Assembly: GCF_029989365.1 (NCBI RefSeq) | Contig: NZ_JAPRAQ010000001.1 | Coordinates: forward strand, 1-64,000 | Length of the DNA stretch: 64,000 nucleotides | Direction of reading: 5' to 3' | From: Bradyrhizobium sp. Arg816 | GTDB taxonomy: Bacteria; Pseudomonadota; Alphaproteobacteria; Rhizobiales; Xanthobacteraceae | Shown here: piece after piece, positions 16,739-23,972 of the stretch | Layout: the number at the start of each line of letters is the position of its first letter | Numbering within the stretch: position 1 is the stretch's first letter | Translations under genes and position numbers: made by a program | Notes under the pieces: generated by a model | What the model was told of the DNA's origin: nothing | Database searches by the model: none | Seen by the model: only the letters and a program-made list of their open reading frames with translations

Positions 16739-17338
16739 CCTGATTGCCGTCGTGGCGGCAGAGAGCAAATTCCTAAAGTCTTTTGATCGGGGCAACCGGT
16801 GGGATGACCGCTGCCGGTCAGCCCGCCAATCGCAGGCTGGAATATGGATATGGCCTTCTTAATCAACACTTACGGGCAATCCACAAACAGGGAGTGCAAC
16901 CGAGTGGGATGTTCCATATCGAGAGGACATCATTAACGTCGCTTAAACGCGATCGCAGAGATTGAGGGGTAAGCGGCCTCCGGTGAGGTCGAGACGGCCT
17001 AACGCCGGCGCTAGCGGGTGCCGCCTCCGTAAGCGGCCGCAGGCGGCGTCGATGTCGGCGCGGCACGCCGGCTGCGATACCGCTTTCGAGGCTAGGCCCA
17101 ACGCATACGAGGAAAGACGTGGCGGCAGCTCGCCTGCGGCCCATCCTTCGGGACGCCCGCCTCCGGCGGGCCCTCAGGATGAGGTCGCGCCTTGCGGCGA
17201 GATATCCAGCCCTCTTGGTGAGGGGCCCGCAAAGGCAGGTACGCGCCACATTGCCATTAGACTCCCCGCCGCAAACGTGGAGAATGCCCCCGCACGTCAC
17301 GTGCGCAGTGCACACCAAGATGCGCCAGGGGAAACAAA
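16739..17338. other. Intergenic region between Tad-like operon and FAD-linked dehydrogenase
   Basis: This 600-bp gap between divergent genes holds no convincing gene. The part next to the Tad-like operon (about 16750-16960) is relatively AT-rich and should contain its promoter. Around 17130-17185, CATCCTTCGGGACGCCCGCC and CTCAGGATGAGG form a hairpin typical of a Bradyrhizobium dispersed element. A related hairpin is at 45242-45280. GGGGAAA just before 17339 is the ribosome site of the dehydrogenase gene. Confidence 0.5.
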
Positions 17339-18814
17339 ATGCCGGCTGCCTTCCCGTCGTCCCTACCCACCATCCCGACCGCTCCTTTGACTGTCCGCAT
17401 GCGCGATGCGTTGCGCGCGATCGTCGGCGAGAAGGGCCTCATCGAGGACGAGCACGGCAAGCAGCCGTTCGTGACGGACTGGCGTGGATCGCTGGTTGGC
17501 GGCGCGGGCGCCGTCGTTCGTCCTGGCAGCACCGAGGAAGTCTCGAGAGTGGTCCGGCTTTGCCATGAGCACGGCGTCGCGATCGTGCCGCAGGGTGGCA
17601 ACACCGGCCTGATGGGCGGGGCCACGCCCTGGCCGGCGCACACCGGTATCGTGCTGTCGCTCGGCCGCATGAACCGCGTGCTGGACGTCGATGCCGTCGG
17701 CTACGCGATGACGGTCGAGGCCGGTTGCGTTCTCCAGACGCTTCAGGAGACGGCAAGCCGTCACGACAGGTTCCTGCCGCTCAGCCTTGGCGCCCAGGGC
17801 TCGTGCATGATCGGCGGCAATCTGTCGACGAACGCCGGCGGCGTGCAGGTGCTCCGCTATGGCAATGCCCGCAATCTCGTCTTGGGGCTCGAAGTCGTGC
17901 TGGCCAACGGAGACGTCTGGGACGGACTGCGTGCGCTCAAGAAGGACAACACGGGCTACGACCTCAAGCACCTCTTCATGGGCGCCGAGGGAACGCTGGG
18001 CATCATCACCAAGGCTGTCCTCAAACTATGGCCGGCACCGAAGGACATCTGCACAGCGTGGCTGGCGATCCGCGATCCGCGCGCGGCGCTGGAGATCCTG
18101 TCCGAAGCCCATGCTGCATCAGGGGACAATGTCGGCTCCTGCGAGCTGATGAGCCGCAGCGCCATCGACATGGTGCTGCGCCATATCCCCGGCACCCAGG
18201 ATCCTCTCAAGGCGGACACGCCATGGTACCTCCTGCTCGAATGGTCGTCCTCGCGGGCCCGACAGGACGGGACCGAGGGCATGACCGAGAAGCTGGAGCA
18301 GTTTCTCGCCGATCAGCTCGAGGCCGGCCGCGTGCTCGACGCGGTGATCGCGCACACCGGAAATCAATCGCGCAACATGTGGCGCATCCGGGAAAGCGTC
18401 GCCGAGGCCTCCCGTGCCGAGGGGCCGGGACTGAGCTACGACGTGTCGGTGGCCATCTCCAGGATTCCCGGGTTCATCGACCAGGGGCTCAAGGCCGTGC
18501 TCGACATTCTTCCGACCATCCGCCCCTATCCTTTGGGGCACATCGGCGACGGCAATCTGCATTTCTCGTTCATGGGCCCCAAAGGCATGGATCAGCAGAC
18601 GCTGACCCAATATTCGTCCGCCATCACGCGGGCCGTGAACGATCTCATCACGTCCATGGGCGGCTCGATCTCGGCGGAGCACGGCATCGGCATCGACAAG
18701 CTCGACGAGCTCAGTCACTACCGCTCGAAGACCGAGCTCGACATCATGCGCACCATCAAGCGCGCGCTCGATCCGCAAAACATCATGAATCCCGGCAAGG
18801 TGCTACGGCTGTGA
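17339..18814 (+). CDS. FAD-binding oxidoreductase, D-2-hydroxyacid (glycolate/2-hydroxyglutarate) dehydrogenase-like
   Basis: The 491-residue protein has an FAD-binding PCMH-type domain (VVRPGSTEEVSRVVRLCHEH, IVPQGGNTGLMGG, and GGNLSTNAGGVQVLRYGN). It is followed by an FAD-oxidase C-terminal domain with GHIGDGNLHFSF and SAEHGIGIDK, which carry metal and substrate ligands in this family. The C-terminus ends in PQNIMNPGKVL, a hallmark of GlcD and D-2-hydroxyglutarate dehydrogenases. It would oxidise a D-2-hydroxy acid to the 2-keto acid and pass electrons to a carrier. GGGGAAA precedes the ATG. It stands alone, so the substrate is not indicated by context. Confidence 0.88.
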   Translation: MPAAFPSSLPTIPTAPLTVRMRDALRAIVGEKGLIEDEHGKQPFVTDWRGSLVGGAGAVVRPGSTEEVSRVVRLCHEHGVAIVPQGGNTGLMGGATPWPAHTGIVLSLGRMNRVLDVDAVGYAMTVEAGCVLQTLQETASRHDRFLPLSLGAQGSCMIGGNLSTNAGGVQVLRYGNARNLVLGLEVVLANGDVWDGLRALKKDNTGYDLKHLFMGAEGTLGIITKAVLKLWPAPKDICTAWLAIRDPRAALEILSEAHAASGDNVGSCELMSRSAIDMVLRHIPGTQDPLKADTPWYLLLEWSSSRARQDGTEGMTEKLEQFLADQLEAGRVLDAVIAHTGNQSRNMWRIRESVAEASRAEGPGLSYDVSVAISRIPGFIDQGLKAVLDILPTIRPYPLGHIGDGNLHFSFMGPKGMDQQTLTQYSSAITRAVNDLITSMGGSISAEHGIGIDKLDELSHYRSKTELDIMRTIKRALDPQNIMNPGKVLRL

Positions 18815-19033
18815 TGAGGTGACGCTTCGCCGCGTCGTCTTCGGCTGCGTCGATGTCAGAGCGGTAGCAGAACACGAACACTCGCCTTGGACACACGACC
18901 AAGTCCGTTTCGGCTTCCGCATCGCACTAACCCACGGCTTCATTCGCCGTTGTCATTCGACACGCCAGCGCTATTGTGCGCGGGCGGCGCAGCCGCGGCA
19001 TTCATCCAATAATTCAGATTATGGGAGAATCGC

Positions 19034-19309
19034 ATGAAATTCATTACAACCTGGAGTGTACCGCAAGGCACCTTCAATGCGGCCGTCAGCCGCTTTCTGG
19101 AAACCGGCGGAGCGCCACCCGAAGGCGTCAAGATGCTGGGCCGGTGGCATGGCATGAACGGACAGGGATTTGCGATCTCTGAATCGAGCGATCCAAAGGC
19201 GATGTATCGCTGGCACGCACAGTGGGCTGATCTGCTCCCATTGACCGTCACACCCTGTCTGGAGGATGGCGACGCGGGCGAAGTGATGGCCTCGCTGCCC
19301 AAGCGCTAA
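19034..19309 (+). CDS. DUF3303-family small protein
   Basis: The 91-residue protein has the compact ferredoxin-like pattern of DUF3303: MKFITTWSVPQGTFNAAVSR at the start and GVKMLGRWHGMNGQGFAISE in the middle. GGGAG lies nine bases before the ATG. The family has no established function; similar small alpha-beta barrel proteins are often dimeric. It is not in an obvious operon. Confidence 0.8.
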   Translation: MKFITTWSVPQGTFNAAVSRFLETGGAPPEGVKMLGRWHGMNGQGFAISESSDPKAMYRWHAQWADLLPLTVTPCLEDGDAGEVMASLPKR

Positions 19310-19493
19310 TCGTCAAAAGCGCTAACCGTCAATCCTCATGCCATTGCCGCCGAAGACCGGCGGCAGTGGCATGCCCGGCAGGTTTAGAATGTCGATCTGT
19401 CCGGCGGAAGGCGTGGTCGCTCCCGTCTGGCGGCTTACAGCTACTGTGCTTGTGGGTATTTCGATAGGGTCGTCAGTGACGGCCGCGATTCCT
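19310..19493. other. Intergenic stretch with a coding-like minus-strand tail
   Basis: The minus strand ending at a TAG near 19327 reads ILNLPGMPLPPVFGGNGM followed by a few residues, preceded by about 50 codons without a start codon. The codons are less GC-rich than in neighbouring genes. It could be the remnant of a lost gene or chance. Nothing else is seen here. Confidence 0.25.
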
Positions 19494-19634
19494 TTAGCGC
19501 TCAGGTGGCGAGCGTGGAATCACCCATTGCTCGAGGCGATCGATCGATGCCTCCCGTTCATGCTGGCCCAACCAAATCGTAAAGAGAACCAGCGCGGCGG
19601 CGAGAGCCCCGATGCCGAAATACAGGTTCCTCAT
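19494..19634 (-). CDS. Small membrane protein, 46 residues
   Basis: From an ATG at 19632-19634 to a TAA at 19494-19496 the minus strand encodes 46 residues: MRNLYFGIGALAAALVLFTI, then a tail with WLGQHEREASIDRLEQW and a Pro/Arg-rich end. Residues 3-22 form one hydrophobic helix followed by an amphipathic stretch, a sensible layout for a small inner-membrane protein. The ribosome site is weak. The function is unknown. It lies downstream of the carboxyltransferase gene but is separated from it by a degenerate repeat. Confidence 0.45.
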   Translation of the reverse strand: MRNLYFGIGALAAALVLFTIWLGQHEREASIDRLEQWVIPRSPPER

Positions 19635-19698
19635 GCGCGTTTGAATGCGCTGCGCCGCGAATGGTTCCATCCATCACGACTTTCATCACGTCGCTCCA

Positions 19699-19814
19699 CG
19701 AGGAGCGAGGCGACGAAGGCAATCCAGACGGCCTCCGCGGGTAAAGTCTGGATTGCTTCGCGGAGCCTGTCATCGGGGGCCTCGCTTCGCGCGCACCCGG
19801 TTGCTGGCAGTGAC
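19699..19814. repeat. Degenerate copy of dispersed repeat family C
   Basis: GGCAATCCAGACGGCCTCCG and AGTCTGGATTGCTTCGCGGA recall the better copies at 44327-44412 and 61026-61106. The outer ends have decayed (GAGGAGCGAGGCGACGAAGG at the left). It lies just after the stop of the carboxyltransferase gene. Confidence 0.6.
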
Positions 19815-19820
19815 CGCAGC

Positions 19821-21380
19821 CTACGGCCTGATCGAAAATTTCTCCGGCGGCCCGGCCTTTCGCAGCGGCTCGGCGAGCCTTGCGAACTCGCACAGCAGCG
19901 ACCTTGTCTTCCTGGGATCGATGATCTCCTCGACCCAGAATTTTTCGGCGGAGCGGAACGGCGAGCGCAGCTTGTTGAGGCGATCCTCGATCTCCCTCAG
20001 CTTGCCCGCCTTGTCCTCGGCCGCATCGATGTCGGCGCGGTAGGCGGCTTCGATGCCGCCTTCGAGCGGCAGCGAGCCCCAATAGGCCGACGGCCAGGCG
20101 TAGCGGATCGAGAAGCGGTCGGCCGGCTGATGCACCACGCCGGCGACACCGAAGGCGTTGCGCAGGATCACGGTGCACCAGGGCACGGTGGTCTGGTTGA
20201 CCGCGGCCATGGCACGGACGCCGTGGCGGATGGTGGCCGCCTTCTCGGCATCGAGGCCGATCATGAAGCCCGGGCAGTCCATGAGATAGACGATCGGCAG
20301 GTGGAAGGTTTCGGCGAAGTCGACCCAACGCACCACCTTCTGGCAGGCATCCGCGGTCCACGAGCCGCCATAGTGGAAACTGTCGCTGGCAAGCACCATC
20401 ACCGCCCTGCCCTCGAGCCGGGCGAGACCGACAATGATCGGCTTGCCGAAATTCTTGGCGACCTCGAAGAACGAGCCCTTGTCGACGACCTGCTCGACGA
20501 TCGGCCGCATCTTGTAGACCTGCTTGCGGTTGCGCGGCACCGCATTCATCAGGGCTTCTTCGGTACGCTCCGGATTGTCGGTGCACGGCAAGGTCGGCGG
20601 CAGCTCGTAGACCGATGACGGCAGATAAGAGAGGAAGCGCCGCGCGCAGGCGAACGCCTCTTCTTCCGTGTCGACGGCGTGATCGACCGCGCCGGCGCGG
20701 GTCTGGATGTCGGCGCCGCCGAGCTCCTCCTTCGAGAGGTCCTGCCCGAGCGCCTTCACCACCGGCGGCCCCGCGACGAACATCGCGGACTTCCTGGTCA
20801 TGATGGAATAGTGGCTGGCGGCAAGGCGCGCCGCGCCAAGGCCAGCGACCGAGCCGAGACCGAGCGCGACGACCGGCACGCGCGACAAATTTTCCGTCGT
20901 GAAGCGATACCAGCGCGTGCCGCCGATGCCGCCCGGCAGATTGGCCGCGCCCTTGGTCTCGATGGTCTTGACCGAGCCGCCGCCGCCGGAGCCCTCGATG
21001 ATTCGGACGATGGGCAGACGGAAATCATGCGCCATCTCCTCCGCCATCAACGGCTTGGCCGAGATCGACGCATCGGCCGAGCCGCCGCGGACGGTGAAGT
21101 CGTCGCCGACCACGACGACCGTGCGGCCTTCGACGCGCGCGCGGCCGAACACGCAGTTCGCCGGCGTCAATTTCTGCAACTCGCCGCGGGAATCGTACTC
21201 ACCGATGCCGGAGACGGCACCGATCTCGTGAAAGCTGCCGCTGTCGATCAGTCTGTCGATACGCTCCCGAACAGTCAGTCGGCCCTGGTCATGCTGACGC
21301 TTGACCTTGTCAACGCCGCCCATCTCCCGCGCGAAGGCTTCGCGCCGGGCGAGCTCGTCGAGTTCCGGCTTCCAGTTCAT
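19821..21380 (-). CDS. Acyl-CoA carboxylase-type carboxyltransferase subunit
   Basis: The 519-residue protein has the two crotonase-like halves of biotin-dependent acyl-CoA carboxyltransferases. The N-terminal half begins MNWKPELDELARREAFARE, with RLTVRERIDRLIDSGSF and VVVVGDDFTVRGGSAD. The C-terminal half carries LPIVYLMDCPGFMIG and AVNQTTVPWCTVILRNAFGV. Such proteins move carboxyl groups between biotin and an acyl-CoA, as in propionyl- or methylcrotonyl-CoA carboxylases and related decarboxylases. GGAGGGAG precedes the ATG. No biotin carboxylase is nearby; the only partner in view is the 73-residue biotin carrier at 22379. Its start overlaps the IclR gene by 71 bases. Confidence 0.88.
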   Translation of the reverse strand: MNWKPELDELARREAFAREMGGVDKVKRQHDQGRLTVRERIDRLIDSGSFHEIGAVSGIGEYDSRGELQKLTPANCVFGRARVEGRTVVVVGDDFTVRGGSADASISAKPLMAEEMAHDFRLPIVRIIEGSGGGGSVKTIETKGAANLPGGIGGTRWYRFTTENLSRVPVVALGLGSVAGLGAARLAASHYSIMTRKSAMFVAGPPVVKALGQDLSKEELGGADIQTRAGAVDHAVDTEEEAFACARRFLSYLPSSVYELPPTLPCTDNPERTEEALMNAVPRNRKQVYKMRPIVEQVVDKGSFFEVAKNFGKPIIVGLARLEGRAVMVLASDSFHYGGSWTADACQKVVRWVDFAETFHLPIVYLMDCPGFMIGLDAEKAATIRHGVRAMAAVNQTTVPWCTVILRNAFGVAGVVHQPADRFSIRYAWPSAYWGSLPLEGGIEAAYRADIDAAEDKAGKLREIEDRLNKLRSPFRSAEKFWVEEIIDPRKTRSLLCEFARLAEPLRKAGPPEKFSIRP

Positions 21381-22284
21381 TCACTCCCTCCGAATTGATC
21401 GGCTTGTTATTGTTATGTACGGCCATTGCGACCGGTTTGCGTGAGATACGGGCGTTGAAGACGTCGCCTTCCGCGCCCTCCATCAGGCTGCCGAGCGAAC
21501 GGCCGAGCGCGAGCATCAGCGGCGCGACTTCGGCATGCAGACGCTGCTCGTCATACATCGACGACAGAAGGCCGATCGTGATGACGACGAAGGTCTGGTA
21601 CTGCGGCGACCAGATCGGCACCGCGAGGCCGTTGATGTGCGGGCTCCACAGGCCGCAGGCCACGACGTATCCGCGCTCGAGCAACGACTGCCTGTTGGCC
21701 TCGATGCGGGGCCTCAGGATCTTTGCAGCTTCGGGCGCTTCCCGTTCCATGTCCGTGATGAAGGCATCGCCGACTTCAGGCGCCAGCGCCGCCGTGAAGG
21801 CCGCGCCCGCGGCCGTCGAGGCCATCGAGATGCGGCTGCCGGTGCCCTCGTGCAGGCCGAGCGCAGCCGCCGAGCGCGCGAACTGGAGATAGACCAGATG
21901 GAAGCGATCGGGGACAACGAAGCCGACCGTGCCCGGAAGCTGCTCGGCGACTTCCTGCAGCCGCTGCCGGATCATGCTGCGCAGCTGCGCGCCCTTCATC
22001 ATCGAGGCGCTCATCGCCACCGCGCTCGGACCGATGCGATACTTCTGGTCTCGCGGCAGGTACACGAGCTGCCCCATCCGCGTCAGCGTGTGCGTGAGCC
22101 GCGACACCGTCGAGCGCGGCAGGCCGCAGCGATTTGAAATCTCGAGATTGCCGAGTCGGGCCTCGTGGCCCTCGAAGCATCGCAACACGTCGAACGCGCG
22201 CGACACCACCTGGATGACATCACCCTCGCCGGCATCGCCAGCGAGCGCACCTTGCCTGCTTAACCGCTCCGATCGTCGTCCCAT
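21310..22284 (-). CDS. IclR family transcriptional regulator
   Basis: The 324-residue protein has an IclR winged helix at about residues 24-85 (AFDVLRCFEGHEARLGNLEI and LPRSTVSRLTHTLTRMGQLV), followed by a GAF-like effector domain (about 100-275). The last 24 residues are Arg-rich and overlap the start of the carboxyltransferase gene, so this tail is probably not functional. GTAGGGAAC lies before the ATG. It is divergent from the biotin-carrier gene, with overlapping palindromes at 22300-22323. It likely controls the carboxyltransferase, carrier and TRAP genes. Confidence 0.87.
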   Translation of the reverse strand: MGRRSERLSRQGALAGDAGEGDVIQVVSRAFDVLRCFEGHEARLGNLEISNRCGLPRSTVSRLTHTLTRMGQLVYLPRDQKYRIGPSAVAMSASMMKGAQLRSMIRQRLQEVAEQLPGTVGFVVPDRFHLVYLQFARSAAALGLHEGTGSRISMASTAAGAAFTAALAPEVGDAFITDMEREAPEAAKILRPRIEANRQSLLERGYVVACGLWSPHINGLAVPIWSPQYQTFVVITIGLLSSMYDEQRLHAEVAPLMLALGRSLGSLMEGAEGDVFNARISRKPVAMAVHNNNKPINSEGVNELEAGTRRARPARSLRAGDGRR

Positions 22285-22299
22285 GTTCCCTACCGTTCG

Positions 22300-22323
22300 T
22301 TCCGCTCTGCGGAATTAAATTCC
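22300..22323. promoter_or_regulatory. Overlapping palindromes, likely IclR operator
   Basis: TTCCGC-TCT-GCGGAA (22300-22314) and GGAATT-A-AATTCC (22311-22323) are perfect inverted repeats that share GGAA. They lie 15 to 40 bases upstream of the IclR start and just before the divergent biotin-carrier gene. IclR proteins often bind GGAA/TTCC-type palindromes, so this is a strong operator candidate. Confidence 0.55.
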
Positions 22324-22378
22324 ACTTGCAGACGACGCTACCTCAGGCATTTTGCGACGACAACAAAAAGGCGATGGC

Positions 22379-22600
22379 ATGCCAGAAATTAAGATCGTCA
22401 CGGAGGTCGCGGGTCGCATCTGCTCAACTCCCGTGCAAGTTGGCGGAACCGTTGCGGATGGTGATGACGTTGTGATCGTCGAAGCCATGAAGATGGAGAT
22501 ACCTGTGCCCTCGCCTGCGAGCGGCACGATCAAATCGCTGCTCGTCAAGCTCGACGATGTCGTCGCGGAAGGACAGGCGATCGCGATCGTCGCAAACTGA
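22379..22600 (+). CDS. Stand-alone biotin/lipoyl carrier protein (BCCP-type)
   Basis: This 73-residue protein is a single biotinyl domain. The biotin attachment site is EAMKMEI with Lys38 in the middle, and the second half has the symmetric PSPASGTIKSLLVKLDD turn. It would carry CO2 on biotin to a carboxyltransferase. The ATG at 22379 follows AAGG; an earlier in-frame ATG at 22352 adds nine residues without a site. The carboxyltransferase at 19821-21380 is its probable partner, but no biotin carboxylase gene is in the window. The TRAP genes follow. Confidence 0.85.
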   Translation: MPEIKIVTEVAGRICSTPVQVGGTVADGDDVVIVEAMKMEIPVPSPASGTIKSLLVKLDDVVAEGQAIAIVAN

Positions 22601-22691
22601 CTGCATTATCCGTTGCTTCCGCGACAATCTGTCTGCCTCATCGCCGCGTTCGCGGTACGGCGTTGCCATCGCCTGATCGCGATGACATGAT

Positions 22692-22720
22692 CGTTTCAAA
22701 CAAAAATCTGTTTCAAACAA
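22692..22720. promoter_or_regulatory. Direct repeat upstream of the TAXI gene
   Basis: GTTTCAAACAAA occurs twice, at 22692-22703 and 22709-22720, with a 17-bp period. They lie about 50 bases before the TAXI start. The spacing fits two adjacent sites for a dimeric regulator. The nearby IclR protein is the obvious candidate, although this sequence does not resemble the palindromes at 22300-22323. Confidence 0.45.
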
Positions 22721-22766
22721 AGAATGAAACTCTTCGCGGCAAACGCGGGGATCATTGGAGGGAAAC

Positions 22767-23930
22767 ATGCTTCGTGGGCTGACCATGCTCGCGCCCGCCT
22801 TGGTTGCGGGCATTTCTTTTGCGTCTACACGCTATGCAAGCGCCGAAGACAGCAAGCTGCCGGCGACATTGACGTTCACCGCCTATGACACCGGCACCGC
22901 CGGCTTCAACATCGCGGTCGGCGTCGGCAAGATGATGAAGGACAAATACGGCACCGATGTGCGCGTGCTGCCCGCAGGCAACGACGTCGCGCGGCTTGCA
23001 CCATTGCGCGCCAAGCGCGCGGCGTCATCCGCGATGGGATCGGGCACCTATTTCGCGCAGGAAGGCGTGTTCGAATTCGGCTCGAAGGAGTGGGGCCCGC
23101 AGCCGCTCCAGATCATGCTGTCGAGCGTCGATTGCAATTGCGGTTCGCTTGGGGTCGCAGCCGATAGCGGCGTGAAAGATCTGAAAGACCTGAAAGGCAA
23201 GCGCGTCGGCTTCGTGGTCGGCTCGCCCGCGCTGAACCAGAACTCGCTCGCGGTGCTCGCCTTCGCGGGCCTGACGCAGAAGGACGTCAAGGTCGTCGAG
23301 TTCGCGAGCTACGGCGCGATGTGGAAAGGCCTGATCAACAACGACACCGACGCCGCCTTCGGCACCACCATCACCGGCCCCGCCAAGGAAGCCGAGACCT
23401 CGCCGCGTGGCCTGGTCTGGCCGCCACTGCCCGCCAAGGACAAGGAAGGCTGGGCGCGGATGCAGAAGGTCGGCTCGTTCTTCTTCCCGCAGACCGCAAC
23501 CTGCGGCGCCGGCATCACGCCGGACAAGCCGATCGAGCTCGGCAACTACCCCTATCCGATCTTCGTCGCCTATGCCTCGCAACCGGCCGACCAGGTCTAT
23601 GCGATGACCAAGGCGATGATCGCGAACTACGACGCCTACAAGGACTCTGCACCGGGCGCCGGCGGGCTCGCCTCCGACCGGCAGACCAAGAACTGGGTGG
23701 TGCCCGTGCATCCCGGCGCGGTGAAGGCCTTGAAAGAAGCCGGGCAATGGTCTGACGCGCAGGACGCCCACAACAACAAGCTGTTCAAGCGACAGGACGT
23801 GCTTGGTGCGGCGTGGGCGGATTACAGCAGGTCCAATCCGCCGTCGGACGAAAAGGCCTTCCTCGAAGGCTGGATGAAGGCGCGCGCCACGGCGCTGGCC
23901 AAGGCCGACATGCCGAACGGGTTTGACTGA
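22767..23930 (+). CDS. TAXI-family TRAP transporter solute-binding protein
   Basis: The 387-residue protein begins with a signal peptide (MLRGLTMLAPALVAGISFAS, cleaved near residue 27). It then has the TAXI-type fold, with TAYDTGTAGFNIAVGVGKMM and KDLKGKRVGFVVGSPALNQN. It delivers a small organic acid in the periplasm to the TRAP permease encoded next. Characterised TAXI proteins bind glutamate, glutamine or 2-oxoglutarate among others. GGAGGG precedes the ATG at 22767. The glutaminase gene after the permease supports glutamine or glutamate as ligand; this is inference. Confidence 0.87.
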   Translation: MLRGLTMLAPALVAGISFASTRYASAEDSKLPATLTFTAYDTGTAGFNIAVGVGKMMKDKYGTDVRVLPAGNDVARLAPLRAKRAASSAMGSGTYFAQEGVFEFGSKEWGPQPLQIMLSSVDCNCGSLGVAADSGVKDLKDLKGKRVGFVVGSPALNQNSLAVLAFAGLTQKDVKVVEFASYGAMWKGLINNDTDAAFGTTITGPAKEAETSPRGLVWPPLPAKDKEGWARMQKVGSFFFPQTATCGAGITPDKPIELGNYPYPIFVAYASQPADQVYAMTKAMIANYDAYKDSAPGAGGLASDRQTKNWVVPVHPGAVKALKEAGQWSDAQDAHNNKLFKRQDVLGAAWADYSRSNPPSDEKAFLEGWMKARATALAKADMPNGFD

Positions 23931-23972
23931 CCGTCAAGCTGCCTGCCGCAGAACTGTTTGAGGAGAGCACCG

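Noticed and set aside
15089..16786. 565-codon plus-strand frame across the Tad-like genes
   Set aside because: It is Arg/Gly-rich shadow sequence opposite genes with clear TadE/TadG features.
16925..16950. CtrA-like box near 16930 (TTAA-N6-TTAA)
   Set aside because: The spacing is six rather than the seven bases of the CtrA motif, and it is only partly palindromic, so it is not supported.
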